A stretch of DNA of 64,000 bases from Chloroflexota bacterium (GTDB lineage: Bacteria; Chloroflexota; Dehalococcoidia; UBA2979): positions 29,896 through 93,895 of the forward strand of contig VGPD01000003.1 of NCBI GenBank assembly GCA_016875635.1, in the 5' to 3' direction. The position numbers were made by a program, and so were the translations under genes. Positions 1 to 8,865 of this stretch are shown here, one piece after another (position 1 is the stretch's first letter; the number at the start of each line of letters is the position of its first letter). The notes beneath the pieces were generated by a model. It ran no database searches, had not been told where the DNA came from, and saw only the letters and a list, made by a program, of their open reading frames with translations.

Positions 1-2
1 GG

Positions 3-824
3 AACTGGAACGCCGAGCAGGACCAGTTGTACCTGTTCAAGGTCAGGGAACACGTCCAGCGCATCCGCCAGAGTGCGAAGATCATGCGCATGGGCCTCCG
101 CTTCAGCGACGACGAGGCCGCCGACATCATCCAGCAGGTGGTGGAGAAGTCCGGCTTCAAGGAGGACGTCTACGTCCGCCCCATGATCTACATGTCCGCG
201 GAGGTCGTGGGCGTGCGCATGCACAACCTCGAATGGGACTTCCTCGTCTACGTCACGCCGTTCGGCGCGTACCTGGACCCGGACCAGGGCGCCCGCTGCG
301 CCACCTCCTCCTGGCGGCGCGTGGACGACACCTCGATCCCCGTGCGGGCGAAGGTGAACGGCCTCTACGTCAACAACGCGATGGCCAAGAGCGAGGCCCA
401 ACTCAACGGCTTCGACGAGGCGATCATGCTCAACCAGGACGGCCACGTCTCCGAGGGCTCCGGCGAAAACATCGTCATGGTCCGCAACGGGAAACTGATC
501 ACGCCGTCGCCGAGCGACAACATCCTCGAGGGCATCACCCTCGAAACCGCGCTCGAACTTGCGGCGCGCGAGATGGGCCTCGGCGTTGAGCGCCGCTCGA
601 TCGACCGCTCCGAGCTCTACATCGCCGACGAGATCTTCATGACCGGCACCGCCGCCCACCTCACCCCGGTGGTCGAGGTCGACCGCGTCCCCGTCGGCGA
701 CGGCCGGCCGGGCCCGATCGCGAAGCGGCTCCAGTCGCTCTACTTCAGCAGCATCACCGGTCGCCAGCCGGCGTACAACTCATGGCTCACGCCCGTGTAC
801 GCCCGCGCGGGCGTCCGCGCGTAG
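3..824 (+). CDS. ilvE: Branched-chain amino acid aminotransferase, 5' end cut by window edge
   Basis: Frame is open to the window edge (NWNAEQDQLYLFK...). Fold-IV aminotransferase motifs VNGLYVNNAMAKSEAQLNGFDEAIMLNQDGHVSEGSGENI; adjacent to the ilv/leu cluster. Confidence 0.9.
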   Translation, partial: NWNAEQDQLYLFKVREHVQRIRQSAKIMRMGLRFSDDEAADIIQQVVEKSGFKEDVYVRPMIYMSAEVVGVRMHNLEWDFLVYVTPFGAYLDPDQGARCATSSWRRVDDTSIPVRAKVNGLYVNNAMAKSEAQLNGFDEAIMLNQDGHVSEGSGENIVMVRNGKLITPSPSDNILEGITLETALELAAREMGLGVERRSIDRSELYIADEIFMTGTAAHLTPVVEVDRVPVGDGRPGPIAKRLQSLYFSSITGRQPAYNSWLTPVYARAGVRA

Positions 825-923
825 CGTCCAGGCCGCGCCACCGATCACGCCGCCCGTAGCCAGCCGGGCGCGTAGACTCGGAGGCGCGGCATCCACGCTC
901 CCGGGCGGGCCGCGGGAGGTCTG

Positions 924-1829
924 TTGCACTACCAGCCACCTCGGACGCTGGGCCTGATGATGGGCGGCGTGCTGGTCGCATGGGCGATCGCCGTCGCCGT
1001 GCTGCTCGCCGTTTTCGCCCACGGGCGGAGCACCGACCTCGCGACCGTGGGGGCGTGGCTCGGCGTCGGGTGCGCGGGCACGCTCGCCGCGCTCTTCGTC
1101 TACTGGACGATGGCCCTCGCCTCGCTCCGTTACACGGTCGACCGCAACGGCCTGGTCATCGCGTGGGCCGGCATCCGGCAGGTCGTCCCCCTGCAGGCGA
1201 TCGAGCGCCTCGTGCCGGGGACCTCGCTGGAGGTGCCGAAGGTGCGCGGGATCTCGTGGTACGGCTACCACATCGGCAGCGCCGAGATCCGCCGGATCGG
1301 GTCGGTGCTCTTCTACTCCACGCACCAGGCGCCGGAGCAGGTCCTGTACGTCATGACCAACGAGCGCAACTACGCCATCTCCGTCCCGGACCCCGCCGCA
1401 TTCGCCCGTGAGATCCAGGTGCGTCAGGACCTCGGGCCCACCGCCGAGGTCACCCACCACCTCGAGCAGACGCTGCCGACCCTGCAGGGGTTCTGGCACG
1501 ACCGCCGCGCGCTCCTGCTGCTCACGGCCTGTGCCGCGCTCGCCGTGGCCAACGCGGTGCTCCTCGGCGTGCGCTACGGCTCGCTGCCCGAGGTGCTGCC
1601 TTACGTCTTCCCCCCCGGCGACCCGCAACCACTCGCGGATGCCGCCCTCCGCTCGCGCCTGATCGATGTGCCGCGCGCCGCCGCCGCCGTCCTCGGCCTG
1701 GACGTCGCGCTGGCGCTCGCCTTCGCCCTCTGGGACCGCGTCGCCTCCTACACCGTGCTGATGGCAGGTGTCGGGGTCCAGGTCGCGCTGCTCGCGTCGC
1801 TCGGCGTCGCCCTGGCGCGCGCCTCGTGA
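924..1829 (+). CDS. Membrane protein with bacterial PH-like domain, function unknown
   Basis: Two N-terminal and several C-terminal hydrophobic segments around a PH-like core (LRYTVDRNGLVIAWAGIRQVVPLQAIERL). TTG start. Confidence 0.6.
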   Translation: MHYQPPRTLGLMMGGVLVAWAIAVAVLLAVFAHGRSTDLATVGAWLGVGCAGTLAALFVYWTMALASLRYTVDRNGLVIAWAGIRQVVPLQAIERLVPGTSLEVPKVRGISWYGYHIGSAEIRRIGSVLFYSTHQAPEQVLYVMTNERNYAISVPDPAAFAREIQVRQDLGPTAEVTHHLEQTLPTLQGFWHDRRALLLLTACAALAVANAVLLGVRYGSLPEVLPYVFPPGDPQPLADAALRSRLIDVPRAAAAVLGLDVALALAFALWDRVASYTVLMAGVGVQVALLASLGVALARAS

Positions 1830-3013
1830 CGGACGTCGAGGTCATCGTCGTCGGGGCCGGGCCGGGCGGGAGCACGGCCGCACGAGGGATCGCCGCCGCT
1901 GGCGCCTCCGTGCTGCTCCTCGACCGCGCGAAGTTTCCACGCGACAAGCCCTGTGGCGGTGGCGTGACCGTCCGTGGCGCGAACATCCTTCCGTTCTCCA
2001 TCGACCCGGTCGTCGAGGACATCGTCACCGCCGCCCGCATGCGGCTCCGCGAGCGGCGCGAGGTCACGCGCGACGCGAAGGCCCCGCTGACGTACATGAC
2101 CCAGCGACGCCGGTTGGACGCGTTCCTCGTCGAGAAGGCACAGGCCGCCGGCGTCGAGTTCCGCGACGGCCAGACCGTGACCGACGTGACACGCCACGCC
2201 GACGGCACCTTCGAAGTCCGCACGAAGGATGGGACGCACCAGGCGCGCGTGGTCATCGGCGCGGATGGCGCGAACGGCATTGTCGGCAACCGCCTCGGCT
2301 ACGAGGCCGCGGGCGAGAGCGCCGTCGCGCTGGAGGGGAATATTGCGTTCCCCGGCGGCGTGCCGGCGGAGTTCCGCGGCAAGGTCACGCTGAACTTCGG
2401 CCACGTCCCCGGCGGGTACGGCTGGGTCTTCCCGAAGGGCGACCACATCAACGTCGGCGTCGGCGGGTGGAAGGAGGCGGCGGGCCCAATCCTGCGTCCG
2501 GCGCTCCGGCGTCTCTGCCGCACCTACGGCCTCGACTTCGACACGGTCACCAACCTGCGCGGCCATCACCTCCCGATGCAGCGACGCGGGATGGTGATCG
2601 CCGCGGCCGGGTCGGCCGTCGTCGGTGACGCCGCCGGCCTCGTCGACCCGCTCTCCGGCGAGGGCATCACCGCCGCGCTCCTGTCCGGGACCGCCGTTGC
2701 GCCCGCCGTGCGCGACTACCTCGACGGCCACGTGCCGACGCTCGCCGGCTACCAGGCAACCCTCGCGCGGGAGTACCTGCCGGAGTTCGAGGCGTCCCGT
2801 GCGCTGATGGAGATCTTCAACGTGAACCCGGCGCCGTTCGTCTGGATGCTCCAGCACCTCGGGCCGTTCTGGGACGGCGCCGTCCGGATGATCCGCGGCG
2901 AGGTGACCTACCTCGACCTCACGCACGTCGCGGGGCCCGTGAGTTACGCCCTGCTCGGCCCCACGGCGAAGGTCAGCCGCCTGATCACCGCGCGCCGCGT
3001 GCCGCGCGGCTGA
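1826..3013 (+). CDS. Geranylgeranyl reductase family FAD-dependent oxidoreductase
   Basis: N-terminal GAGPGGSTAARGIA dinucleotide-binding motif, PCGGGVT, and GDAAGLVDPLSGEGI. Overlaps the upstream gene by 4 nt. Confidence 0.85.
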   Translation: MTDVEVIVVGAGPGGSTAARGIAAAGASVLLLDRAKFPRDKPCGGGVTVRGANILPFSIDPVVEDIVTAARMRLRERREVTRDAKAPLTYMTQRRRLDAFLVEKAQAAGVEFRDGQTVTDVTRHADGTFEVRTKDGTHQARVVIGADGANGIVGNRLGYEAAGESAVALEGNIAFPGGVPAEFRGKVTLNFGHVPGGYGWVFPKGDHINVGVGGWKEAAGPILRPALRRLCRTYGLDFDTVTNLRGHHLPMQRRGMVIAAAGSAVVGDAAGLVDPLSGEGITAALLSGTAVAPAVRDYLDGHVPTLAGYQATLAREYLPEFEASRALMEIFNVNPAPFVWMLQHLGPFWDGAVRMIRGEVTYLDLTHVAGPVSYALLGPTAKVSRLITARRVPRG

Positions 3014-3026
3014 CCGAGGCTGCGCT

Positions 3027-4592
3027 GTGCGCCCCCCGGACTGGGCCCTACGAGTACTTCGACGGGTCGGGCGCGTACGCGAAGAACATCACGCGCGCCT
3101 CGACGCCGGCCGGGGCGCCATTCGAGGCGCCGCGCTGGCGCTCGCCGTCGTGGGCGTCCTCGGTGCGGGATGCGGCCTCGCGAGGAACGTGCCGGCAACA
3201 CCGGCCGAAGAAGCGGTGTTTCGGCCGGGGAAGACGGAGACCGCGACGCCGGCCAGCACCGCGCCATCGCTCCCGGCGGGGCAGGTGGAGCAGGCGCTGC
3301 GCGAGGTGATCTGCTGGTACGAGAACGCCTCGAAGGCCCGTGCCTGCCTGCCTCCGGGCGAGGCGAGCGCGCGCGTGCTGGAGTCGATCGGCGCGTCAGG
3401 CGACCGGCGGTTCATCGCGCCGCTGGTGGACATGCTCTGGCTCGACCTCGGCTGGGAGCGGCCCGTGCGTGAGGCGCTGGAGCAGGTGAGCGGCCAGCGC
3501 TACGCGACCGCCGCCGAGTGGTACGCCGCCATCGAACGCGACCCGCCACCGCTGCCGGACGGCTACGGCGAATGGAAGGGACGGCTCCTCAGCCTGATCG
3601 ACACTCGCTACCTCGACCTCGTACCCAAAGACGGGAGCGGTGTCCGCCCCGAACGATTGGTCTGGGGCTTCGGCGACACCCGCAGCCCGACGACCACCAC
3701 CACGAAGGTGATCAGGGCGACCGAGGAACGCTACCTCGCGGCAACGGATGTCGTGTTCGGGGTGCGCCTCAACGAGGCCTCACGCGCCTACCCGGAACGG
3801 ATCATCGCCTGGCATGGCGTGGTACAGGACCGTGCCGGCGACAGCGAGATCGTGGTGTTCCACTGCCTGCCCTGCGGCGGCGTGGCCGCCTACCGGCGCG
3901 CAGCCTCGGACGGAAGGTCATACACGTTCGGCGTCGCAAACCTGGTCACCGGCTCACGGCGCCTCCTCTTCGACGCGGAGACGATGAGCCTGTGGGACCC
4001 CGTCAGCGGACGCGCGGTGGCCGGCCCGCTCGCCGCGAAGAACGTCGCACTCACGCCGCTCGCTATCACGCGCACCACATGGGGCGAATGGAAGGACCGC
4101 TATCCGACCGGCGCCGTGCTCGCGCTCGATACCGGCTTCGTGCGCGACTACGCCGAAGGCGCCGCGCTGCGGGCCGAGGGCGGGCTTGAGCGCCCGCAGT
4201 TCCCGGCCGGCAGCCTCGACTCCCGCCTCCCCGCGAAGATGCGGGTAATCGGTGTGAACCTCGGCGGCGTCTGGCGTGCCTATCCCGTCGACGCAGTCGA
4301 GCAGGCCCGAGTCGTGCAGGAGACGATCGCGGGCGTCACCGTCGTCCTCGTCTCCGCCGGGCCGGGCAAGGGCGTGCAGGCGTATGACGCGCAGGGCACC
4401 CGCTTCGATCGCGTCACCGGCGCCGGGGCCGCCCTCGAAGTCTCCGACCGGGACGGCGGGCGCTGGTTCGTCGACGACGAGCGGCTGCTGAACACGCGCA
4501 ACAGCCGGGTGCGGCCCGCGCTCCCCTCGGCGCACCTCTGGTGGTTCGCCTGGGCCGGCGCCCACGCGGACACCACCGTCTGGAAGCCCTGA
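3027..4592 (+). CDS. DUF3179 domain-containing lipoprotein
   Basis: Lipobox-like LGAGC; DUF3179-type FGVRLNEASRAYPERIIAWHGVVQD...FHCLPCGG. Confidence 0.7.
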   Translation: MRPPDWALRVLRRVGRVREEHHARLDAGRGAIRGAALALAVVGVLGAGCGLARNVPATPAEEAVFRPGKTETATPASTAPSLPAGQVEQALREVICWYENASKARACLPPGEASARVLESIGASGDRRFIAPLVDMLWLDLGWERPVREALEQVSGQRYATAAEWYAAIERDPPPLPDGYGEWKGRLLSLIDTRYLDLVPKDGSGVRPERLVWGFGDTRSPTTTTTKVIRATEERYLAATDVVFGVRLNEASRAYPERIIAWHGVVQDRAGDSEIVVFHCLPCGGVAAYRRAASDGRSYTFGVANLVTGSRRLLFDAETMSLWDPVSGRAVAGPLAAKNVALTPLAITRTTWGEWKDRYPTGAVLALDTGFVRDYAEGAALRAEGGLERPQFPAGSLDSRLPAKMRVIGVNLGGVWRAYPVDAVEQARVVQETIAGVTVVLVSAGPGKGVQAYDAQGTRFDRVTGAGAALEVSDRDGGRWFVDDERLLNTRNSRVRPALPSAHLWWFAWAGAHADTTVWKP

Positions 4593-4659
4593 CCCCGGAC
4601 GGCGCATTTCCGCTACCGTGCGCGCATCGGACGAATCCGGTGACGTGGGGGTGACATCG

Positions 4660-4986
4660 ATGATCTACGAGTTGCGCATCTACACGGCGAACCCCGGAAA
4701 GATGGGCGCGCTCCAGGCCCGCTTCCGCGACCACACCGTCCGCCTCTTCGAGAAGCACGGCATTAAGAACGTCGGCTACTGGACGAACTCGATTGGCGGC
4801 CGCAGCGACGAACTCTGGTACATGCTCGGGTTCGAGAGCCTCGCCCAGCGCCAGGCCGCCTGGGCCGCCTTCCAGGCCGACCCCGACTGGCAGAAGGCCC
4901 GCGCCGACTCCGAGAAGGACGGCGCCCTCGTCCACCACATCGAGAACCGGATCATGAACCCTACGGACTTCTCGCCGCTGAAATAG
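4660..4986 (+). CDS. NIPSNAP family protein
   Basis: MIYELRIYTANPGKMGALQARFRDHTVRLFEKHGIKNVGYW. Start chosen inside ORF 4618..4986. Confidence 0.8.
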   Translation: MIYELRIYTANPGKMGALQARFRDHTVRLFEKHGIKNVGYWTNSIGGRSDELWYMLGFESLAQRQAAWAAFQADPDWQKARADSEKDGALVHHIENRIMNPTDFSPLK

Positions 4987-5016
4987 GTGGACTTGAGCAT
5001 CCGGGACTTCCCCTAG

Positions 5017-5045
5017 TTGACGGCGCGCCGCCGGTCAGCCACACT
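5017..5045 (+). promoter_or_regulatory. Candidate promoter of the ilvB leader: TTGACG, 17 bp, CACACT
   Basis: -35-like TTGACG at 5017-5022 and -10-like CACACT at 5040-5045, about 10 nt before the leader ATG at 5056. Confidence 0.45.
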
Positions 5046-5055
5046 CAAAAGCGTT

Positions 5056-5139
5056 ATGGCGAATCTGACTTCCCCCCTCGCCGTCTCTGCGCAGGCTGCC
5101 ACCCTCGGCGGTCTCCTCCTCGTACTCGTACTTACCTAG
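5056..5139 (+). CDS. Putative Leu/Val-rich leader peptide upstream of ilvB (MANLTSPLAVSAQAATLGGLLLVLVLT)
   Basis: 27-codon ORF with the run CTC CTC CTC GTA CTC GTA CTT just before ACC TAG, 120 nt upstream of ilvB, followed by a hairpin with a short T tract. Confidence 0.65.
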   Translation: MANLTSPLAVSAQAATLGGLLLVLVLT

Positions 5140-5170
5140 GCGGCGCCTGCTCTCGCAGACGTCGCCTGTG

Positions 5171-5192
5171 CCGCTCGCGTGTCGAGCGGTTT
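5171..5192 (+). terminator. Attenuator-like hairpin CCGCTCG-CGTGT-CGAGCGG followed by TTT
   Basis: Perfect 7-bp stem between the leader stop codon and the ilvB start. Confidence 0.5.
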
Positions 5193-5255
5193 CCGCGTAT
5201 CCCCCGGACGTGAACCGCGCGGCCTGACCGCGCACCGCCAGCGAAGGACCCTCCG

Positions 5256-6947
5256 ATGACCAAGATGACCGGCGCCGACATCGTCCTGACCTGCCTCGAA
5301 CGGCTGGGCGTGGACACCATCTTCGGATACCCCGGCGGCGTCGTCCTGCCCCTGTACGACCGCTTCCCCGCCCACCCGAAGGTCCGCCACATCCTCGTCC
5401 GCCACGAGCAGGGCGCGGGACACGCGGCGGACGGCTACGCCCGCGCCTCAGGCCGCCTCGGCGTCGCGCTGGCCACTTCCGGCCCCGGCGCGACGAACCT
5501 CGTCACCGCGATCACGAACGCGCACATGGACAGCGTCCCCACGCTCTTCATCACCGGGAACGTCGCCCGCAACCTGCTGGGCCGCGACGGCTTCCAGGAG
5601 GCCGACATCACCGGCATCACGATGCCGATCGTGAAGCACAACTACCTCGTCATGCGCGCGGAAGACCTCGCGCCGGCGTTCGCGGAGGCCGCCTATCTGG
5701 CGATGTCCGGCCGCAAGGGCGCAGTGCATATCGACATCCCGAAGGACGTCTTCCTGGAGGAGGCGGAGTTCGTCTGGCCGGAGCACGTCTCGGTCCGCGG
5801 CTACCGAGTCCCTGGTGAGGCCTCCATCGCCGACGTGCAGCGGGCCGCCGCAATCATCGACAGCGCGGAACGCCCGATCATCTTCGCCGGCCACGGCATC
5901 CTGCTCGGGGACGCGACCGAGGAACTGCGCGCGTTCGCCGAGCGCGGCGGCATCCCAATCCTGAACACTCTGCTCGGGCTCGGGTCGATCCCGCCGGAGC
6001 ACGTCCTCTCCTACGGGATGATGGGGATGCACGGCTCCTACTGGGCGAACCACGCCGCGAGCAACGCCGACGTGATCATCGGCCTCGGGATGCGCATGGA
6101 CGACCGCGCGCTCGGCCGGTTCCAGGACATGAACCCGACCGCCCAGATCGTCCACGTCGACATCGATCCCGCCGAGCACGGCAAGAACCTGCCGACGGCG
6201 CTGCCGGTCATCGGCAACGTGAAGCACGTCCTTCAGCAGCTGACCAACGCCATCGAGCGGAAGTCTCACGTCGACTGGCTCCGCTGGATCAACGATATCC
6301 GCGACGGACACCGCGCCTCGATGTCGGTACCGCCGGGGAACGAACTCACCACGCAGTACGTGGTCTCGAAGATCGCGGAGTTCGCCGGGCGCGAGGCCGT
6401 GTTCACCACCGGCGTCGGCCAGCACCAGATGTGGGCCGCTCAGTTCATGAACATCGGCCGGCCGCGCCAGTTCATCACCTCGGGCGGCCTCGGCACCATG
6501 GGCTTCGAGGTGCCGGCGGCGATGGGCGCGGCAGTGTCCTGCCCCGACCGACAGGTGTGGACCATCTGCGGCGACGGCGGCTTCCAGATGACCTTCCAGG
6601 AGATCGCCACCATGGTGGACGAACAGATCCCCGTGAAGATGGCCATCATGAACAACGGCTTCCTGGGCATGGTCCGCCAGTGGCAGGAGTTGTTCTACGC
6701 GAACAACTACGTCTCCGTGGCGATGTCCCAGCCGGACTTCCTGAAGCTAGCGGACGCCTACGGCATCAAGGGGATCCGCGTCACCGACCAGTCGCAGGTG
6801 GAAGACGCCATCCGCGAGGCCGCGGCCTACGCCGGGCCCGTGATCCTCGACTTCCAGGTGCAGGCGGAGGGCAACGTCTGGCCCATGGTCCCCGCCGGCG
6901 CCGCCCTGAGCGAGACCATCGAGGCGCCCGAGGGCGTCGCCCGCTAG
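5256..6947 (+). CDS. ilvB: Acetolactate synthase, large (catalytic) subunit
   Basis: ThDP enzyme motifs RHEQGAGHAADGYARASGRLGVALATSGPGATN and ICGDGGFQMTFQEIATM; followed by ilvN and ilvC. Confidence 0.95.
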   Translation: MTKMTGADIVLTCLERLGVDTIFGYPGGVVLPLYDRFPAHPKVRHILVRHEQGAGHAADGYARASGRLGVALATSGPGATNLVTAITNAHMDSVPTLFITGNVARNLLGRDGFQEADITGITMPIVKHNYLVMRAEDLAPAFAEAAYLAMSGRKGAVHIDIPKDVFLEEAEFVWPEHVSVRGYRVPGEASIADVQRAAAIIDSAERPIIFAGHGILLGDATEELRAFAERGGIPILNTLLGLGSIPPEHVLSYGMMGMHGSYWANHAASNADVIIGLGMRMDDRALGRFQDMNPTAQIVHVDIDPAEHGKNLPTALPVIGNVKHVLQQLTNAIERKSHVDWLRWINDIRDGHRASMSVPPGNELTTQYVVSKIAEFAGREAVFTTGVGQHQMWAAQFMNIGRPRQFITSGGLGTMGFEVPAAMGAAVSCPDRQVWTICGDGGFQMTFQEIATMVDEQIPVKMAIMNNGFLGMVRQWQELFYANNYVSVAMSQPDFLKLADAYGIKGIRVTDQSQVEDAIREAAAYAGPVILDFQVQAEGNVWPMVPAGAALSETIEAPEGVAR

Positions 6948-6967
6948 CCGCGGCGTAAGGAGTTCAG

Positions 6968-7543
6968 ATGAAACACACCGTTGCCGCCCTGGTGGAAGAC
7001 CGTCCCGGCGTCCTGAACCGCGTCGCGTCACTGTTCCGCCGCCGTGGATTCAACATCGACAGCCTCGCCGTCGGGACGACCGAGGAGCCCGGCATCTCCC
7101 GGATGACCATCGTCGTGGACGGCCCGGAGTGGGTCGGCGACCAGGTGGAGAAGCAGCTCGACAAGCTGATCGACGTCCTGACGGTTGAGACATTGAGCGA
7201 CGATGAGGCGGTCGTCCGCGAGCTGGCCCTGATCAAGGTCGCGGCCCGCCCGGACCAGCGCCGGGAGATCCTCGATATCGTCGATATCTTCCGGGCGCAG
7301 GTGGTGGATGTCTCTACGACCACGCTGGTGGTCCAGTTGACCGCCGCCGCCAGCACCCTGGACGCGCTCATCGAGAACTTGCGGCCGTACGGCATCCGCG
7401 AGATGGTGCGCACCGGCCGGATTGCCCTCGCGCGCGGCGCGAAGACGACGGCCATCCACGAGCACGAGGCGGCGGAATCGAAGCGGTTCCACCACGAATC
7501 CGGCCGTCTGCCGGAGGGCGATCTGCCCTTCGTGAGCAAGTAG
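6968..7543 (+). CDS. ilvN: Acetolactate synthase, small (regulatory) subunit
   Basis: ACT domain MKHTVAALVEDRPGVLNRVASLFRRRGFNIDSLAVGTTEEPGISRMTIVV. Confidence 0.95.
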   Translation: MKHTVAALVEDRPGVLNRVASLFRRRGFNIDSLAVGTTEEPGISRMTIVVDGPEWVGDQVEKQLDKLIDVLTVETLSDDEAVVRELALIKVAARPDQRREILDIVDIFRAQVVDVSTTTLVVQLTAAASTLDALIENLRPYGIREMVRTGRIALARGAKTTAIHEHEAAESKRFHHESGRLPEGDLPFVSK

Positions 7544-7618
7544 CGAGTCCAGCAGCGTCAACGGGCGGACGCGACGCGCCGCCACGAGGACACGACCAGA
7601 CATCGAGGGGGATCGAAC

Positions 7619-8620
7619 GTGGCCAAGATTTTCTACGACTCCGACACCGACCTGTCTCTGCTGAAGGGGAAGAAGGTGGGGATCATCGGGTTCGGCTCTC
7701 AGGGCCACGCCCACGCGCTGAACCTGCACGACTCCGGTGTCGACGTCGCGGTCGGCCTCTACCCCGGCTCGAAGTCGTGGCCCCTCGTACAGGCCTCGGG
7801 CCTGAAGGTCGGCACCGTCGACGATGTGTCGCGCGACGGCGACATCATCATGATCCTCGTCCCCGACCAGATCCAGAAGCAGGTCTACGACGACCACATC
7901 GCGCCCTACCTGACCCCCGGCAAGACGCTGATGTTCGCCCACGGGTTCAACATCCACTTTGGCCGCATCCAGGCGCCCGAGGGCGTGGACGTCTCGATGA
8001 TCGCGCCGAAGGGCCCCGGCCACCTCGTGCGCCGCGTCTACACCGAGGGCGGCGGCGTGCCGGGCCTCGTGGCCGTCCACCAGGACGCGAGTGAGACCGC
8101 GCTGCAGACGGCGCTGGCGTACGGCAAGGGCATCGGCGCCGCGCGCTCGGGCATCCTCATGACCACGTTCCTGGAGGAGACTGAGACTGACCTCTTCGGT
8201 GAGCAGGCGATCCTCTGTGGCGGCCTGACCTCGATGATCCTGAACGCCTTCGAGACGCTGATCGAGGCTGGCTACCAGCCGGAGTCCGCCTATTTCGAGA
8301 CCTTCCACGAGGTGAAGTTGATCGTCGACCTCATGTACGAGGGCGGCATGGCGAAGATGCGCGACTCGATCTCCGACACCGCCGAGTACGGCGACTACAC
8401 GCGAGGGCCTCGTGTCTCTCCGCCGGCACAGAAGGCAGAGATGAAGAAGATCCTGGAGGAGATCCAGAACGGCCAATTCGCCCGCGAATGGATCCTGGAA
8501 AACCAGGCTGGCCAGCCTCACTTCCGCGCCCTGCGCCGCCGCGGCGCCGAGCACCCGATCGAGCAGGTCGGTGCGGAGGTCCGGAAGATGATGGGCTGGC
8601 TGAACCAGGGGAAGAAGTAG
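7619..8620 (+). CDS. ilvC: Ketol-acid reductoisomerase
   Basis: [59 protein letters not shown] start. Confidence 0.95.
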   Translation: MAKIFYDSDTDLSLLKGKKVGIIGFGSQGHAHALNLHDSGVDVAVGLYPGSKSWPLVQASGLKVGTVDDVSRDGDIIMILVPDQIQKQVYDDHIAPYLTPGKTLMFAHGFNIHFGRIQAPEGVDVSMIAPKGPGHLVRRVYTEGGGVPGLVAVHQDASETALQTALAYGKGIGAARSGILMTTFLEETETDLFGEQAILCGGLTSMILNAFETLIEAGYQPESAYFETFHEVKLIVDLMYEGGMAKMRDSISDTAEYGDYTRGPRVSPPAQKAEMKKILEEIQNGQFAREWILENQAGQPHFRALRRRGAEHPIEQVGAEVRKMMGWLNQGKK

Positions 8621-8663
8621 TCCTTCGATGACCGCGCGCCCGCGTCCCGTCGCCTCTCCCCGT

Positions 8664-8682
8664 CCCGTACACGCCGTACGGG
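8664..8682 (+). promoter_or_regulatory. Hairpin CCCGTAC-ACGCC-GTACGGG in the leuA leader region
   Basis: Perfect 7-bp stem in the ilvC-leuA gap. Confidence 0.4.
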
Positions 8683-8717
8683 GTGTCGAGGTGCGCGCGT
8701 CGCGAGGCGCGGTCGGG

Positions 8718-8739
8718 GCGGCCGGTGAAGACCGGCCGC
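8718..8739 (+). promoter_or_regulatory. Hairpin GCGGCCGGT-GAAG-ACCGGCCGC in the leuA leader region
   Basis: Perfect 9-bp stem with tetraloop, just upstream of the Leu-codon run. Confidence 0.5.
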
Positions 8740-8787
8740 TCGTCACGTCCGCGCTGACGCTGCTCGGCGGTCTGCTCCTGCTTACCC

Positions 8788-8825
8788 GGCCCTCGGCCGC
8801 CCCACACTGGGCGGTAGGGAGGGCC
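8788..8825 (+). promoter_or_regulatory. Extended hairpin downstream of the Leu codon run: GGCCCTC[gg CCGCCC cacact GGGCGG tagg]GAGGGCC
   Basis: Nested perfect 7-bp and 6-bp stems immediately after the Leu-rich coding stretch, upstream of leuA. No T tract follows. Confidence 0.5.
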
Positions 8826-8865
8826 CTCCGCCACCATCGAAGTCACATCGCAGGAGCACACTGAC

